Positions 63,694 to 64,000 of a DNA stretch of 64,000 bases are shown piece by piece. Each line of letters begins with the position of its first letter. The stretch's first letter is position 1. Made by a program: the position numbers and the translations under genes. The notes beneath the pieces were generated by a model, which was not told the origin of the DNA, did no database searches, and worked only from the letters and a program-made list of their open reading frames with translations. Origin of the DNA: Marinobacter mobilis (GTDB lineage: Bacteria; Pseudomonadota; Gammaproteobacteria; Pseudomonadales; Oleiphilaceae); NCBI RefSeq assembly GCF_900106945.1, contig NZ_FNNE01000005.1, positions 62,001 through 126,000 on the forward strand, read 5' to 3'.

Positions 63694-64000
63694 ATGTCAC
63701 AACAAAGCCCTAGCCCACGCACCCTTCGCATCGCCACCCGTAACAGTGCCCTCGCCCTGTGGCAGGCAGAATTCATCAAGGCCGAACTGGAGCGTCTGCA
63801 CAGCCACATTAAGGTTGAGCTCATTGGCTTCAAGACTCAGGGCGACAAAATCCTCGATGTGCCGCTGGCCAAGATCGGCGGTAAGGGTCTGTTTGTAAAA
63901 GAGCTCGAGGAAGCCATGCTGGACGGCCGCGCCGACCTCGCGGTGCACTCCATGAAAGATGTACCGATGGAGTTTCCCCAAGGGCTGGGGCTGGTTGCCA
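63694..64000 (+). CDS. hemC: Hydroxymethylbilane synthase (porphobilinogen deaminase), 5' part
   Basis: HemC polymerises four porphobilinogens to hydroxymethylbilane in haem synthesis. About 102 codons are visible, running off the right edge: [40 protein letters not shown] and [15 protein letters not shown] are the N-terminal domain blocks. The dipyrromethane-binding Cys lies beyond the window. Follows algR by 86 bases, as in Pseudomonas. Confidence 0.95.
   Translation, partial: MSQQSPSPRTLRIATRNSALALWQAEFIKAELERLHSHIKVELIGFKTQGDKILDVPLAKIGGKGLFVKELEEAMLDGRADLAVHSMKDVPMEFPQGLGLVA

Overview
The window is ordinary, densely coded chromosome of a gammaproteobacterium. Gene content and order point to a marine relative of Pseudomonas, most likely Marinobacter or something close to it. 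The evidence is the rph-crc-pyrE block, a pilU/pilT pair divergent from yggS-proC-yggT, the metX-metW-DUF4426-rdgB-hemW block, lptM-lysA-dapF-DUF484-xerC, argH divergent from algZ-algR-hemC, a phasin, an OmpP1/FadL porin and a type Vd patatin autotransporter. The genus is inference from gene order and protein character; no database was searched. I saw no tRNA, rRNA, CRISPR array, insertion sequence or prophage.

Layout. 1-5.1 kb: 5' part of a CHASE4 sensor gene, yicC, rph, crc, pyrE, a DUF4124 coiled-coil protein and a phasin. 5.4-11.3 kb: a lipoprotein, a DUF2782 protein, polA, a small protein with two YRGQV motifs and a FadL-type porin. 11.4-16.1 kb: pilU and pilT, then divergently yggS, proC and yggT. 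16.3-22.9 kb: a large dynamin-like GTPase, then a tightly overlapping metX-metW-DUF4426-rdgB-hemW-membrane protein series. 23-25.6 kb (minus strand): trmB, comM/yifB, ubiK. 25.8-27.8 kb: glnK-amtB behind a sigma-54 promoter with NtrC-like sites. 27.8-32.3 kb: a small DUF6316-like protein, speE and speA back to back, and an AraC regulator. 32.4-39.7 kb: an orphan terminator (possible sRNA), tcdA, a CPA1 antiporter, a quinone oxidoreductase, a thioesterase, an SMP-30-like protein, a 46-residue membrane protein, a YbfF-type esterase and a single-domain PilZ protein. 39.7-43.7 kb: a 30-residue peptide gene divergent from an AraC regulator, cardiolipin synthase, a GntR regulator and a small lipoprotein. 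43.7-50.3 kb: PlpD-like autotransporter, two hypothetical proteins, a BvgS-like kinase without a receiver, and DUF2789. 50.3-57.6 kb (minus strand): a GGDEF-like remnant, xerC, DUF484, dapF, lysA, lptM, cyaA. 57.7-64 kb: a degenerate PAS-GGDEF-EAL protein, argH, algZ, algR and the start of hemC.

Functional themes. Nucleotide, amino-acid, haem and polyamine metabolism dominate. A second theme is surface and motility signalling: PilT/PilU retraction motors, AlgZ/AlgR, class I adenylate cyclase, a PilZ receptor, a CHASE4 sensor and a probable non-catalytic GGDEF-EAL protein place cAMP and c-di-GMP functions within one window. Nitrogen sensing is represented by glnK-amtB. The phasin and FadL porin fit an organism that takes up hydrophobic carbon and stores polyhydroxyalkanoate, and Crc fits carbon-source hierarchy control.

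The least explained elements are the 30-residue peptide gene at 39.8 kb, the dynamin-like GTPase with a perfect 11-bp inverted repeat behind it, the GGDEF-like remnant after xerC, and the kinase that appears to have lost its receiver while keeping the tail that normally follows one.
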